Positions 45,887 through 56,394 of a stretch of 64,000 nucleotides of DNA are shown here, piece after piece. The stretch lies in NCBI RefSeq assembly GCF_017875325.1, contig NZ_JAGGMN010000001.1, positions 2,004,140-2,068,139 of the forward strand, in the 5' to 3' direction. The notes under the pieces are model-generated. The model ran no database searches, was not told the origin of the DNA, and saw only the letters and a list, made by a program, of their open reading frames with translations. The translations under genes were made by a program, and so were the position numbers. The stretch's first letter is position 1, and each line of letters begins with the position of its first letter. This DNA comes from Methanofollis sp. W23 (GTDB lineage: Archaea; Halobacteriota; Methanomicrobia; Methanomicrobiales; Methanofollaceae).

Positions 45887-46858
45887 TCACACGATCTCGT
45901 CGACCTCATAGTCCTCCCAGGCCCGCACCCCTACCAGGACCTCGAACTCCTGCGGAGTGAGGAGAGGGACCGGGAAGCGGACCTGGTCGTCATAGGCCAG
46001 GCGCGGGCAGGCGGTGTTCACGTAGGCCCCGCACCCGAAGTTGACCATCTCGGCCGCCGAGACCTCGCGCATCGTGATCACCACCGCCTTCTCTGAGAGC
46101 GCGGCCAGGCGGGCCGCAAGGGCAGGACGCGCCTGCCCGCTCTTGGTGGAGAGGAGGATCCCGATGCACTCGGCCGAACGCGCCTTCTCGATGAGGGCGA
46201 AGCGCCGACGGAGCAGACGGTCGGCGTCTCCGGAAACCTCGCGCACCTCGCCAGAATAGGGGTCGAGGGCGACGACCCGCCTGCCGGTGGCAAGGGCGAC
46301 CCCGATGGCATGGAAGACCCCGGTCCCCACATAGAGGATCTCAGGGGCCGAGAGGGTGCGGGCATTCGCATAACTGCACCCGAGCACCTGGCCGGGAAGA
46401 GGCGTCCGCCCACTGCCAGGCCCGACCTCGGCCTGCACCCCGTGCGCGGCCAGGACCTCCGCGACTCTGGGGAGGAGATGGGCGTGCTGGACTGTGGTGA
46501 CCAGGCCCACCTCTGTGCCGTGAAGAAGGGGAAGCGCCGCGGCCACGGCCTCAACGTCGAAGTCGAAGGGGAGGTATTCGTACACCACCCCCTCCCGCTC
46601 CTCGACCGGGGCATGCCCGACATGGACCAGGAGGTCGGCCCCGGTGAGGGCGACGGTGTCAAGGGCCAGGTCGCAGGCCCCATAACACGGGTCGCCGGCG
46701 ACGGCCGCGACCTTGATCCCCTCCGCTTCGAGCGCCCTGACAAGGGACGGCGCCTGCCGCTTCAGCCCGTCAGGGAGCTGGAGGACGACCCGACGGCCCC
46801 CTGCAGCGCGCACCCGTGCCGCCAGGTCAGCGGCAGGTATCGATGACCCTGACTCCAT
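45887..46858 (-). CDS. dph2: Diphthamide synthase Dph2 (radical SAM-like)
   Basis: 323 residues from the ATG at 46858. Cys 58 and 62 (GDPCYGAC) plus later Cys in LGCSYAN and TACPRL; three of these bind the 4Fe-4S cluster that cleaves SAM for the first step of diphthamide formation on elongation factor 2. Archaeal Dph2 works as a homodimer. It overlaps hpt by 32 bp and is the last gene of the ppsA-mfnA-hpt-dph2 unit. Confidence 0.93.
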   Translation of the reverse strand: MESGSSIPAADLAARVRAAGGRRVVLQLPDGLKRQAPSLVRALEAEGIKVAAVAGDPCYGACDLALDTVALTGADLLVHVGHAPVEEREGVVYEYLPFDFDVEAVAAALPLLHGTEVGLVTTVQHAHLLPRVAEVLAAHGVQAEVGPGSGRTPLPGQVLGCSYANARTLSAPEILYVGTGVFHAIGVALATGRRVVALDPYSGEVREVSGDADRLLRRRFALIEKARSAECIGILLSTKSGQARPALAARLAALSEKAVVITMREVSAAEMVNFGCGAYVNTACPRLAYDDQVRFPVPLLTPQEFEVLVGVRAWEDYEVDEIV

Positions 46859-47378
46859 CGGCATCCACATCGATCGTGACAAGGGGGGTGTACGCCCGTC
46901 CGAGGTCGGGCGTACCGCGCTGGATCACCACGCAGACATCGGCGATCTCGGCCCCCGCGTTTTCAAGGGCGGAAAGGACCGCCTTCAGCGTCCCGCCGGT
47001 CGAGATCACGTCGTCGATCACGACCACGCGGTCCCCCTTCTCGATCCCGTTCAGGTAGAGCTGGCCGTGCGAGTAGCCGGTCGACTGGTGGACGGCGATC
47101 TCGCCGGGCAGGGAATACGAACGCTTACGCAGGATGTTCAGCGGGATGTCGGTCATCAACGAGAGCGCAGTCCCGATATGGATCCCCATCGCCTCGGCGG
47201 TGACGATCTTGTCCACCCCCTGGAGGTCGGTCACCGTGACCATCGCACATGCCACGTCCCGCAGGAGGGCGGGATCGAGGAGCGGCACCCCGTCGGTGAT
47301 TGGGTGGATAAAGTAGTTGTATTCTCCCCGCGGCACAATTGGTGCGGCTTCCAGTGATTCTATCAGATGTTCAAGCAT
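46827..47378 (-). CDS. hpt: Hypoxanthine/guanine phosphoribosyltransferase (archaeal Hpt)
   Basis: 183 residues from the ATG at 47378. PRPP loop [14 protein letters not shown] and the archaeal Hpt N-terminus [15 protein letters not shown]. Salvages hypoxanthine or guanine with PRPP. It overlaps mfnA by 8 bp. Confidence 0.93.
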   Translation of the reverse strand: MLEHLIESLEAAPIVPRGEYNYFIHPITDGVPLLDPALLRDVACAMVTVTDLQGVDKIVTAEAMGIHIGTALSLMTDIPLNILRKRSYSLPGEIAVHQSTGYSHGQLYLNGIEKGDRVVVIDDVISTGGTLKAVLSALENAGAEIADVCVVIQRGTPDLGRAYTPLVTIDVDADGVRVIDTCR

Positions 47379-48468
47379 CCATCTCACCAATATCCTGTAA
47401 AAACTCCTCGATGACGTCCCTGGTCACATGGGGCATCATGACCGTGCGCATATGGCCACGCCTGGTCCGTGAGACCCGCCACCCGGGCGGGACCGTGCCG
47501 GCCTCGAAGGTCGCCACGTTCAGATCAGGAGTGACCGCACGCCGGTACCCGAAGGTCTCCATCCCCTCGATGAGCCGGCGAGTATTCTTCATGCATCCCT
47601 CGACGACCGCCTTCATCCCACTCATCCCGAGATACTCGAGGACTGCAAAGGCGCCGACGACCGCACCGCCAGACCTCGTGCCGGCCAGGGTGCACTCCTG
47701 CTTCACCGTCAGATATGGGGTCTCCACATTGAGGAGCCCGAACCACGAGGGCTCGCGGGCCAGCAACCCCCCGCACGGGATGGTACTCATCCCCATCTTG
47801 TGCGGGTCCACCGCAATGGACGAGACACCAGGGAGCGTGAAGTCAAAGGGGATCTTATGGTCCAGGAACGGGATCACCAGGCCACCGAAGGCGGCGTCCA
47901 CATGGAGGGGGACGCCGGCGTCATGGGCGATCTCAGAGACCGCCTTCACCGGGTCGACGACGCCGTACTCGGTCGTCCCGGCGACGGCGACGACACAACA
48001 GGTGTTCTCGTCCATCTGATCCTGGAGGGCGTCGACATCCATCCTGAAGGTCTCGTCAGACGGGACCGTCCGCATCTCAAGCGAGAGGATGTCGCAGGCC
48101 TTTTCAAAGGAGAAATGCGCCGACTCGGGGACCACCACATTCGGACGCCTCGAACCCTTCATCTTTGCAAAGATCCGCAGCGCCTGGAGGTTGGACTCGG
48201 TCCCCCCTGAGGTGGCATACCCCCCGGCCTTCGGGTGATGAAAAAGCGTGCCCAGTCGTTCGACAAGGAGTTCCTCGATCGAAGTGGTCCCAGGGAAGAG
48301 CCCGGGGTCTCCGAGGTTGGCCTCGATGAACATCTGGTGTGCCCGCACCGCAACCGGGTGGGGGATCGTGCACATCGAACTCAACACATGATGATAGTTC
48401 GAATCCTCGTCTTTCTTCAAAGAGAGGAAAGAAAAAAGTTCCTCTTCAGATATTCCATTCACTTGCAT
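47371..48468 (-). CDS. mfnA: MfnA, L-tyrosine/L-aspartate decarboxylase (PLP)
   Basis: 365 residues. PLP lysine K224 in DPHKMGM; H118 and D191 (HVDAAFGG) are the other cofactor contacts. It makes tyramine for methanofuran and, in some methanogens, beta-alanine for CoA. ATG at 48468, overlapping the end of ppsA by 23 bp. Confidence 0.94.
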   Translation of the reverse strand: MQVNGISEEELFSFLSLKKDEDSNYHHVLSSMCTIPHPVAVRAHQMFIEANLGDPGLFPGTTSIEELLVERLGTLFHHPKAGGYATSGGTESNLQALRIFAKMKGSRRPNVVVPESAHFSFEKACDILSLEMRTVPSDETFRMDVDALQDQMDENTCCVVAVAGTTEYGVVDPVKAVSEIAHDAGVPLHVDAAFGGLVIPFLDHKIPFDFTLPGVSSIAVDPHKMGMSTIPCGGLLAREPSWFGLLNVETPYLTVKQECTLAGTRSGGAVVGAFAVLEYLGMSGMKAVVEGCMKNTRRLIEGMETFGYRRAVTPDLNVATFEAGTVPPGWRVSRTRRGHMRTVMMPHVTRDVIEEFLQDIGEMDA

Positions 48469-50761
48469 TCTTTGCTCTCACTGCGTCAAGGATCAGCCGC
48501 TTCTCTGTCTTTGCCGCCGTTCCCCTGATCTTGGGGACGGCATCGATGTTTGCTGATACACTGGTGATCCCGTTCTCAATCAGCCACTCGACCATCTTCG
48601 GGTCTGAGCCGGCCTGCCCGCAGATCGAGCACTCCACATGATAGTCCCGGCAGACGGCGATGGCGTCGTGGATCAGTTTGAGCACCGCCGGGTGCTTGGG
48701 CCAGTACATGGGAGAGACCAGTTCGTTGTTCCGGTCGATGGCGATGGTGTACTGGATGAGATCGTTGGTCCCAAAGGAGGCGAACGAGACGCCCGCCTTG
48801 CAGAAGTCCTCGATGAGAATGGCGCATGCCGGGATCTCGATCATGATCCCGAGGTCGACCTCGTCCACATTCACGCCCCATCCTGCGATGAGCTCTTTTG
48901 CCCTGACAAACTGGTCTGGGTGAGAGACGAGCGGGAACATCAGCCCGAGGTTGTCATAGCCCTCGTCCCAGAGCCGCTTGAAGGCGTCGACCTGCATCTT
49001 GAACTGGGCCTCGCTCTGGAGGTCGCGGCGGATCCCGCGCCAGCCAAGCATCGGGTTGTGCTCATCAGGCTCGTCCTCGCCGCCGAGCATATTCCTGAAC
49101 TCGTCGGTGGGGGCGTCAAGGGTCCTGACCCAGACAGGCTTGCCCGGGAAGGCGTCGAGGACGGTCTTGATCCCGGTATAGAGTTCGGAAATGAACTCCT
49201 CTTCCTTGCCGTTCTTGATGAACCAGCCAGGAGTCTTGTTCATGCCGAGGATCAGGTGCTCGATGCGCAGGAGACCCACGCCGTCCGCACCGGTGGCCGC
49301 AGCCCTGACCGCAGCCTCGGGGAGGGAGACGTTGACCTTGACGCTCGTGGCGGTGATGACCGGGGCCGGGGCGGCGACGGTGGCACCGGCCACCTGGGCC
49401 GCAGGAGCGGCCTGGGCAGGTGCAGACACTGCCGCCGCACCTTCAAAGACCAGGCCCTTCTCACCGTCGATGGTGACCATCTGCCCGTCTTTCAACGTCT
49501 TTGTGGCGGTCTTCGTCCCGACGACCGCCGGCGTGCCGAGTTCTCTTGACACGATCGCGGCGTGGCAGGTCATCCCGCCCTCGTCGGTGATAATGCCCGA
49601 GACCTTCCGCATTGCAGGGACCATGTCCGGGTTTGTCATTCTTGCAACAAGGATGTCGCCGTCCTTGACCTTGCCGAGGTCCTTGACGTCGTGGACGATG
49701 ATCACCGGGCCGCCCGCCACGCCCGGCGAGGCGCCATTGCCTTCGAGTATGACAGCACCCTGCGGACCGGTCTGCGCGCTGGGAGCCGCATGGGTGTTGT
49801 TCACGCCGATGGTGGTGATCGGCCTGGACTGGAGGATATAGATCGTGTCGCCGACCATTCCCCATTCAAGGTCCTGGGGGACGCCATAATGTTCTTCTGA
49901 GATCCGGCCGAATTCAGCAAGCCGCGTGACCTCGGTGTCAGAGAGGACAGGTTCGTCCTGGCGGTCCTTCGGGATCTCCACCAGTTCGGTGCCTTTCTCC
50001 CCGACCGGGACGATCATATACTCTTTATTCGAGATCAACCGGTCGACGACCCGCTTGAGGCGGCGGTCAAAGACATACTTGTCAGGCGAGACGCTGCCCG
50101 AGACGACCGCTTCTCCAAGGCCCCAGGAACCCTCGATGATGGTGAGAGGTTCGCCACTCACAGGGTGCGATGAGAACATCACGCCTGATTTCTCAGAGCG
50201 GATGAGTTGCTGGACCACCACGGCGATGTTGACGGTCCGGTCGTCGAAGCCCTGCTTTGCACGGTAATAGACGGCACGGGCCCCATACAGGGATGCCCAG
50301 CACATCTGGACGGCCTCGATCACGTCGGCATCGCCCTTGATATTCAGGTAGGTCTCCTGCTGCCCGGCAAAACTGGCGTCAGGGAGGTCTTCGGCCGTGG
50401 CACTGGAACGGACGGCGACCACCAGTTCTCCGTCGCCCATCGATCCATAGGCGGCGAGAACCTCCTCTTTGATCCCTTCAGGCATCTTCGCGCCAAGGAC
50501 AAGGTCCCTGACACTCCTCGAGACCTCTTCGAGGGCGTCGTTGTTGTCAACGTCAAGGTCTGAGAGAAGAGTAAAGATCGAGTCTTCAAGTCCGGTCTCC
50601 ACGAGGAATTTTCTGAAGGCCTGGGCAGTTACCACGAATGCTTTCGGGACAGGCAGCCCTACCGAAGTCATTTCACCGAGGGAGGCCCCTTTTCCCCCTA
50701 CGGATGGGATATCATCCTTTGAAATCTCTTCGAGCCACAAAACGTTGGGCATTTCGGTCAT
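48446..50761 (-). CDS. ppsA: Phosphoenolpyruvate synthase
   Basis: A 771-residue enzyme making PEP from pyruvate and ATP, central to sugar formation in methanogens. N-terminal ATP-grasp domain (GGKGASLGEM), swivelling His domain (GGMTCHAAIVSRELG) and C-terminal TIM barrel (SFGTNDLIQYTIAIDRNN, CSICGQAGSDP). A low-complexity Ala/Pro linker (VSAPAQAAPAAQVAGATVAAPAP) joins the last two. GGTGGTG precedes the ATG. Full length. Confidence 0.97.
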   Translation of the reverse strand: MTEMPNVLWLEEISKDDIPSVGGKGASLGEMTSVGLPVPKAFVVTAQAFRKFLVETGLEDSIFTLLSDLDVDNNDALEEVSRSVRDLVLGAKMPEGIKEEVLAAYGSMGDGELVVAVRSSATAEDLPDASFAGQQETYLNIKGDADVIEAVQMCWASLYGARAVYYRAKQGFDDRTVNIAVVVQQLIRSEKSGVMFSSHPVSGEPLTIIEGSWGLGEAVVSGSVSPDKYVFDRRLKRVVDRLISNKEYMIVPVGEKGTELVEIPKDRQDEPVLSDTEVTRLAEFGRISEEHYGVPQDLEWGMVGDTIYILQSRPITTIGVNNTHAAPSAQTGPQGAVILEGNGASPGVAGGPVIIVHDVKDLGKVKDGDILVARMTNPDMVPAMRKVSGIITDEGGMTCHAAIVSRELGTPAVVGTKTATKTLKDGQMVTIDGEKGLVFEGAAAVSAPAQAAPAAQVAGATVAAPAPVITATSVKVNVSLPEAAVRAAATGADGVGLLRIEHLILGMNKTPGWFIKNGKEEEFISELYTGIKTVLDAFPGKPVWVRTLDAPTDEFRNMLGGEDEPDEHNPMLGWRGIRRDLQSEAQFKMQVDAFKRLWDEGYDNLGLMFPLVSHPDQFVRAKELIAGWGVNVDEVDLGIMIEIPACAILIEDFCKAGVSFASFGTNDLIQYTIAIDRNNELVSPMYWPKHPAVLKLIHDAIAVCRDYHVECSICGQAGSDPKMVEWLIENGITSVSANIDAVPKIRGTAAKTEKRLILDAVRAKNASEWNI

Positions 50762-50869
50762 TATCGCACCACCTATATGGTAGTCGTAACGAATATTATA
50801 GATTCTCCCTGTACGGCTCTATCCTTTTTTGAGATAAATATATACCGGGCAAAAGGCGGATCAAAACTT

Positions 50870-51189
50870 CTCCCAGGTGTCATGCCGCCTTTTGACGATC
50901 ATGCACCTGAACCCTGACAGACCACACCGAGCAGAAGCACATCTTTCCCCTCTCTGTTACGCACCCATCCATCAGTCACCTTCCCCCACCACTGCGCCGG
51001 GAAGGCAGAAGAGACGAGCATGGCCTGACGAACGCAATTTTCGGATCTGGAGAATTGGGCATGAACCCTGGGCTCAAGCATATACGATGAAAATGATCGA
51101 GGGCCTCCAGGGCGTTTGGATCCATGTTCGCCCTTCAGAGCAGGACAACACAGGGATATACCACTTCATTGCCAACCCCAGGCGAGAGA
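50870..51189. repeat. Gap with second-family repeats
   Basis: About 51040-51150 matches the second family (GGGCATGAACCCTGGGCTCA, CGATGAAAATGATC). No gene. Confidence 0.5.
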
Positions 51190-51426
51190 TGCTGGTGAAG
51201 GTTCTGCGATTGAGAACGGCATGTTCTGATCATCATGCCTTCCCACACCATACGCGCCGGGGGGCTCTGCCCCCGGACGGACCCCTGGGAGGAAGAGAGG
51301 GCAGGGAAGGCACAATCAATGACCATGAAGAGCGCACTGCCATCCCCCGCCTATCGTGTTGCGGGGGGTTCGGGGGGCGGCACGCTCCCCGCCAGAGAGA
51401 TTCATCAAGAGGATTTCTACAGAGCC
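51190..51426 (+). mobile_element. MITE-like element, copy A8
   Basis: The internal palindrome GCCTTCCC to GGGAAGGC, ACCATGAAGAGCGCACTGCC and right end GAGGATTTCTACAGAGCC are all clear. The left terminus is eroded, so the left border is approximate. Confidence 0.65.
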
Positions 51427-51467
51427 CATCATACAAACCACCCGGGTTGAACGTCAGGATCATTTTC

Positions 51468-51696
51468 ATGGTAAACCCTCCCCTGTTGTCGAAAGAATGC
51501 GTGTCACCTGCCTTCCCACCTCTTCGGCCGGGGGCACTGCCCCCGGACCCCCGGGACGAAGATAGGGACAGGAAGGCAGAATCGACGACCATGAGGGAGG
51601 TGGTGCCGTCCTCGACCTATCGTGGTGGGGCGGGGGGTTCGGGGGGCGGCACGCACCTCCGCCAGAGAGGTTCATCAAGAGGATTTCTACAGAGCC
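51468..51696 (+). mobile_element. MITE-like element, copy A9
   Basis: Tandem with A8 and in the same orientation. Left end eroded (GGTAAACCCTC); palindrome and right end GAGGATTTCTACAGAGCC intact. Both sides carry CATTTTCAT/AATTTTCAT, suggesting insertion into a second-family element whose remainder continues at 51697-51760. Confidence 0.65.
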
Positions 51697-51959
51697 CAAT
51701 TTTCATCCCTATGCATGTGCCATGGGTTCATGCCAGATCCTACAGGACCGATCTTTTTGCATCCCCCTGTCTGTACCCATCCATGGCCCTCATCCTTCAC
51801 AGAGGCGAGGCCCCCTCCTTCACCCTATTTTCTGAAGAGCGCTCCCCTCCCTTGCAGGGAGAATGGGAAGGCGACAGATCCATGATCTGAGACCAGACTT
51901 CACGAGAAGACGAGGGTATTTACAAAGTCCTAATATGGCGCAACACCCAGTACACAGCA
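51697..51959. repeat. Gap with second-family fragment before the MBL gene
   Basis: About 51697-51760 (AATTTTCATCCCTATGCATG, GGGTTCATGCC) is second family. The remainder shows no gene. Confidence 0.45.
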
Positions 51960-52727
51960 ATGAAGGTCACCATCCTTGCAAGTGGGAGCAAGGGAAATGC
52001 GATCTATATCGAAGGAGAAGAAGGGTCCCTTCTCGTCGACGCCGGGCTCTCCGCCCGGGAGATCAGGAAGCGGATCGGGGAGGCCGGCGGGGACGAGCGC
52101 GACCTGCAGGGGATCCTGGTCACCCATGAGCACACCGATCATATCAGGGGGGCCGATGTCCTTGGCAGGAAGTTCGAGGTCCCGGTGGTCGGGACCGGAG
52201 GGACACTGGAGACATTTCTGCGCACCAGAAAGTCTACCAAACCAGTGACGACCAGGAGGGTTTCGGCCGGAGACCGCTTCTCGATCTCAGGGTTTTCGGT
52301 CCTCCCGTTTTCCACGGCTCACGACGCCGCCGAACCCTGCGGCTACTGCCTGGAGACCGACGGCGTCCGCCTGGGGTGCTGCCTGGACACCGGGATCATC
52401 ACCCCGCGGATCGAACGGGCGCTCTCAGGGTGCGACGCCGTCGTCCTTGAGAGCAACCACTGCCCAAGGATGCTTGAAGAAGGGCCATATCCCGCATTTC
52501 TCAAGGCAAGGATCAGATCCAAACTCGGACACCTCTCCAACAATGCCGCTGCCACCTGCCTCCACGACATCGGGGACGACCTCTCGACGGTGATGCTTGC
52601 ACACCTCTCAGAGGTGAATAACACTCCAAAAAAGGCGGAAGAGACCGCACAAGAGGCATTTTATGACGGGGTCGAGCACCTGGTCGTCGGCGACCAGCAC
52701 GTGGTCTCGGAAAGCGTGAGGATCTGA
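51960..52727 (+). CDS. MBL-fold hydrolase, YycJ/WalJ-like
   Basis: 255 residues. Metal motif THEHTDH (H56, H58, D60, H61), an N-terminal [14 protein letters not shown] and later DTG and HLSEVNN typical of the YycJ-like metallo-beta-lactamase group, which includes nucleases acting on DNA ends. It is followed two bases later by the DNA ligase gene, which supports a DNA-processing role by context only. Confidence 0.88.
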   Translation: MKVTILASGSKGNAIYIEGEEGSLLVDAGLSAREIRKRIGEAGGDERDLQGILVTHEHTDHIRGADVLGRKFEVPVVGTGGTLETFLRTRKSTKPVTTRRVSAGDRFSISGFSVLPFSTAHDAAEPCGYCLETDGVRLGCCLDTGIITPRIERALSGCDAVVLESNHCPRMLEEGPYPAFLKARIRSKLGHLSNNAAATCLHDIGDDLSTVMLAHLSEVNNTPKKAEETAQEAFYDGVEHLVVGDQHVVSESVRI

Positions 52728-52729
52728 GT

Positions 52730-54370
52730 ATGAAGTTTGCAGCATTTTCGCAGGTCTGCGAGCAACTCGAAGGGATGAGCGGCAGACTCGAGATGATCGA
52801 CCTCATCGCCTCCATCCTCCCTTCCCTCTCAGACGAAGAACTCCCCGTCTTTGTCAGGTTCGTGATGGGACGGGTCTTCCCTGACTGGAGTCCTCAGAAA
52901 CTCGGCATCGGCCCAAACCTCCTGTACGAAGCGATCGGGTATGTCGCCGGGAGAAAGAAGGCCGAGGTCGTCACCGAGGTCAACAGGACCGGGGACGTCG
53001 GGGGCGCCGTCGAGCACCTCCTTGCCACCAAGTCCCAGACCTCGTTCTTCGTCGAACCCCTTACCCTCTGCGGAGTCTATGCCGACTTCACCAGGATCGC
53101 CACGACCGACGGGAACCGCTCGCAGCGCGAGAAACTCAGGGTCATCAAGGGACTTCTCGGCAATGCAGGTCCTCTTGAAGGACGCTATCTCTCCCGTCTC
53201 CTCCTTGAGGAACTGCGGATCGGGGTCGGAGAGGGGAATGTGCGGGACGCGATCGCCGGGGCCTCAGGCGTCAACCCCGCCCTTGTCGCCCATGCCCACC
53301 AGGCCCTCAACGACCTGGGCGAAGTCGCCCTCCTCGCGCGCACCGGCGAGGCCTCCCTGCGGGATGTGCATATCGCACCCTTCAGACCGGTGAAGATGAT
53401 GCTTGCCCAGCAGGGGACCATCTCCGGGATGGTCGAAGAACACGGCAGCGTCGCAGTGGAGTACAAGTACGACGGCACCAGGTTCCAGTTTCACAAGGTC
53501 GGCGAGGAGTGCAGGATGTACTCGCGCAGACTTGAGGAGGTCACCGGGGCGGTCCCTGACGTGATCGAGATACTCTGCAAGGCGACGGCCCACGACGTGA
53601 TCCTGGACGGCGAGGTGATCGCGGTCAAAGACGGGCGGCCCCGCCCCTTCCAGTTCGTGCTCAGGCGGTTCAGGCGCAAGCACGAGGTCGAGGCGGCGAT
53701 GGAGAAGATAGAACTTGTCCCGAATGTCTTTGACATCCTGTACCTCGACGGCGAGACTCTCATCGACCGGCCTTTCTCTGAACGGCGGGCGGTGCTGGAG
53801 ACGGTGCTCTCAGAGTATGTCGCTCCGCAGTGGGTGAGCGACGAGACCAAGAACCTTGAGTCGATCTACCAGGAGGCCCTGGACGCAGGGCACGAGGGCG
53901 TGATGGTCAAGACGCGCGGGGCCGGCTACACCCCGGGCGTGCGCGGCAAGAACTGGATCAAGGTCAAACCCGCCGTCGACACCATCGACCTCGCGGTGGT
54001 CGGGGCAGAGTGGGGAGAAGGACGGCGCGCCCACCTCTTCGGTTCATTCCTTCTTGCCTGCCAGGACGAGGGCGGCGACCTTTTCCCGATCGGGAAAGTG
54101 GCGACCGGGCTGTCAGACAACGACCTCGCCTTCATCTACCAGCACCTCAAGGACCTTGTCGTTGCAGAAAAGGGCAAAGAGATCGTCCTCGAACCGAAGG
54201 TCGTCTTCGAGGTCGGGTATGCCGAGGTCCAGAAGAGCCCGAATTATGAGAGCGGGTATGCCCTGCGGTTCCCGCGGTTTGTGAGGATGCGGGATGACAA
54301 GAGCGTGGACGAGGTCGAGACGGTGGACAGGGTGGCCGCTCGCTACGAGCAGCAACTCAAGTCCTTATGA
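52730..54370 (+). CDS. lig: ATP-dependent DNA ligase
   Basis: 546 residues. Adenylated lysine K246 in EYKYDGTR; N-terminal DNA-binding domain, then nucleotidyltransferase and OB domains ([26 protein letters not shown]). It is the replicative archaeal Lig1-type enzyme by length. It overlaps the convergent membrane gene by 14 bp. Confidence 0.96.
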   Translation: MKFAAFSQVCEQLEGMSGRLEMIDLIASILPSLSDEELPVFVRFVMGRVFPDWSPQKLGIGPNLLYEAIGYVAGRKKAEVVTEVNRTGDVGGAVEHLLATKSQTSFFVEPLTLCGVYADFTRIATTDGNRSQREKLRVIKGLLGNAGPLEGRYLSRLLLEELRIGVGEGNVRDAIAGASGVNPALVAHAHQALNDLGEVALLARTGEASLRDVHIAPFRPVKMMLAQQGTISGMVEEHGSVAVEYKYDGTRFQFHKVGEECRMYSRRLEEVTGAVPDVIEILCKATAHDVILDGEVIAVKDGRPRPFQFVLRRFRRKHEVEAAMEKIELVPNVFDILYLDGETLIDRPFSERRAVLETVLSEYVAPQWVSDETKNLESIYQEALDAGHEGVMVKTRGAGYTPGVRGKNWIKVKPAVDTIDLAVVGAEWGEGRRAHLFGSFLLACQDEGGDLFPIGKVATGLSDNDLAFIYQHLKDLVVAEKGKEIVLEPKVVFEVGYAEVQKSPNYESGYALRFPRFVRMRDDKSVDEVETVDRVAARYEQQLKSL

Positions 54371-55160
54371 CCCGGTAGATCTCCCGGTTCTCGTCCCCTT
54401 CCACATAGGCGTAATATTCTGAGCCGAGGCCTTTCATGTCACTGAAAGAGACCTCCCCATTGAAATCAGTATATTTGGTCCTGATATTGAGACCGTTCCG
54501 GTGCCTGAGCACGACCTTTACATCTGCCGCAGGCTCTTCTGTCCTCCTGACATCGATCTTATAGGAGAGGACAGGGTTCTGGGGTTCATTGCTTTTTTTC
54601 ACAATCTCCTGCGCACTCGTACCGCTCCTGGTCGGGGTCGCGACCTCTGCAAAGATCTCTTCGCCGCCATAGCGTACGATGAACGTCACCCCGAGGAGGA
54701 AGACGAGTACCCCCGCCGCCCCGAGGAGGAGAAGGGCGATGGTCGTTGAGGGGATGACCACGCCGGTTGCCGCCGGGATGGTGTCGGTGATGATGTAGGC
54801 AAGGACGTTCCAGGTCCAGGCAAAGAGCGCGACGTCGGCATAATGGCCGAGGACCACGAGAGCCGCGGAGATGATACAGATACTGCCGGCAGCGACCGAG
54901 AGAATGCCAAGAGATACCCCTATGACACGTGCAATAGTCGACTGTCCTTTGATCCTCTTGCCTCGCCGCAAGATGTAGATACAGACGACTGCAAGAATGG
55001 CGATATAGAAGACACCGCCGATCAGAAGGGTGACCATGTCCTGGTTCGTAGATTCAGCGGCTTTTGCAGCCATATTTGTTGCTGCGACCGAGGAAACGAG
55101 GTACGCAAAGAGGAGGAGGGCAGAAACAACGCAGGGTATTTTCCTCAGAGGAAATGGCAT
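54357..55160 (-). CDS. Membrane protein with four helices, uncharacterised
   Basis: 267 residues from the ATG at 55160, preceded by CCGGAG (ATG 55190 is possible). A signal-like first helix and three further hydrophobic segments are followed by a cytoplasmic or external beta-rich tail ([26 protein letters not shown]) that looks like a carboxypeptidase-regulatory-like fold. No family recognised. Confidence 0.65.
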   Translation of the reverse strand: MPFPLRKIPCVVSALLLFAYLVSSVAATNMAAKAAESTNQDMVTLLIGGVFYIAILAVVCIYILRRGKRIKGQSTIARVIGVSLGILSVAAGSICIISAALVVLGHYADVALFAWTWNVLAYIITDTIPAATGVVIPSTTIALLLLGAAGVLVFLLGVTFIVRYGGEEIFAEVATPTRSGTSAQEIVKKSNEPQNPVLSYKIDVRRTEEPAADVKVVLRHRNGLNIRTKYTDFNGEVSFSDMKGLGSEYYAYVEGDENREIYRVIRT

Positions 55161-55248
55161 GATTTCTCCGGGGATCCGTACATTGCGCATGCCCTGATAT
55201 GTGTGCTCAAAAATAGATATACTTGTCCATTCTTATCGACGCGAAAAG

Positions 55249-56394
55249 CTAAAATTCAAATAGAGTTCTCTGAGATAGGGCCTCATCAAGGAGTTTGCTC
55301 CTCTCACGCCAGTGCGTGTACCCGAGGGTGGTGTCCATCTGCGCGGCGGCGTCCTGCAGGCTGGCGCACTTCACCGGGGTACCCTGCATGGCCGCCCGCG
55401 TCGCCTCCCTGATCACCCACGAGCCGAGAGGAGCCCAGTAGTCGCTATTGACATGCCTGACCACGATGGCGCGGGCCGAACGCTGTTTTTTCACCAGGTA
55501 CTCGGCCACGGCCAGGCGGGCCGCATAGTAGGCCCCCCCGATCGGGGAATACCGCCCCTGTTTCCTGCCCTCATGGTCAGAGAGGATGGTCTCCTCCTCT
55601 CCGGCCCAGAGAGAGCGGCGCCCCCAGACCTCGATCATCTCAAACTTCCAGTCGCCAGGTATCAGGATGACGGCCATCGTATTGCCGTACAGGGTTGCCG
55701 CAAAGAACTCCGCCTCCCGTACGGGGGCGAAGCGGAAGATCGCTTTCTTCATGCCTTTGCTGACGGTGTCGTCCACCGCAGTGATCGCCCATTTGGTCGG
55801 GACGACCCGACGCCGCTTGCCCAGGAGCCCGGCACTCATCAACTGGGCGATCTGATAGACGTCCACACCCTCGGCCCCGAGGTGTTCGCAGGCCTCGGTC
55901 GCAGGGAGATCGTCGTCCGAGGTGATCCGGTCGACGACGCGGCTGACCCTGGCATTGTCGATGACGTCGAGGTGCCTGATACTTCCTGAGAGCCCGACCG
56001 GGGTGATGGTCCCGTCAAAGTTGAGGTCGAACCTGACCGGGCGCTCGAAAGCGGCTTCGACATCGAGAGGACTGGAAGAGAGGGCGATCTCCTGGATCTG
56101 TCCGGTCACCGCCACGGTGGGTGCCGAGCCCCTGATGGTCCTGGCCCTGATCCCGACGATCTCCTCGATGGAGAGGCCCTGCGCCACCCAGACCGGGGGG
56201 GCGTCGGGGTCGACGGTCATGAGCGGCCCGGACGAGACCGCGGGATAGCCATAACTCCCGACAAAGACCGATGGGGCCGTGCCCATATAACTGGTGCCGC
56301 ACCCGGCGGTGGAGACCTGGGCATGGAACCTGCTCATGATCGGGCACCTCGGGAGCCCGCAGAACAGTCGGCCCTTGCACTCAGCGCAGCGCAT
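55249..56394 (-). CDS. nreA: NreA, archaeal DNA-repair protein
   Basis: 381 residues from the ATG at 56394 (CTG and GTG upstream are weaker). N-terminal zinc site C3, C6, C12 and C17. The C-terminus ends QRTLFEF, a PCNA-interacting (PIP-box-like) tail as described for NreA. NreA affects DNA-damage tolerance in archaea, with unclear biochemistry. Its ATG overlaps the stop of the upstream gene (ATGA). Confidence 0.88.
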   Translation of the reverse strand: MRCAECKGRLFCGLPRCPIMSRFHAQVSTAGCGTSYMGTAPSVFVGSYGYPAVSSGPLMTVDPDAPPVWVAQGLSIEEIVGIRARTIRGSAPTVAVTGQIQEIALSSSPLDVEAAFERPVRFDLNFDGTITPVGLSGSIRHLDVIDNARVSRVVDRITSDDDLPATEACEHLGAEGVDVYQIAQLMSAGLLGKRRRVVPTKWAITAVDDTVSKGMKKAIFRFAPVREAEFFAATLYGNTMAVILIPGDWKFEMIEVWGRRSLWAGEEETILSDHEGRKQGRYSPIGGAYYAARLAVAEYLVKKQRSARAIVVRHVNSDYWAPLGSWVIREATRAAMQGTPVKCASLQDAAAQMDTTLGYTHWRERSKLLDEALSQRTLFEF

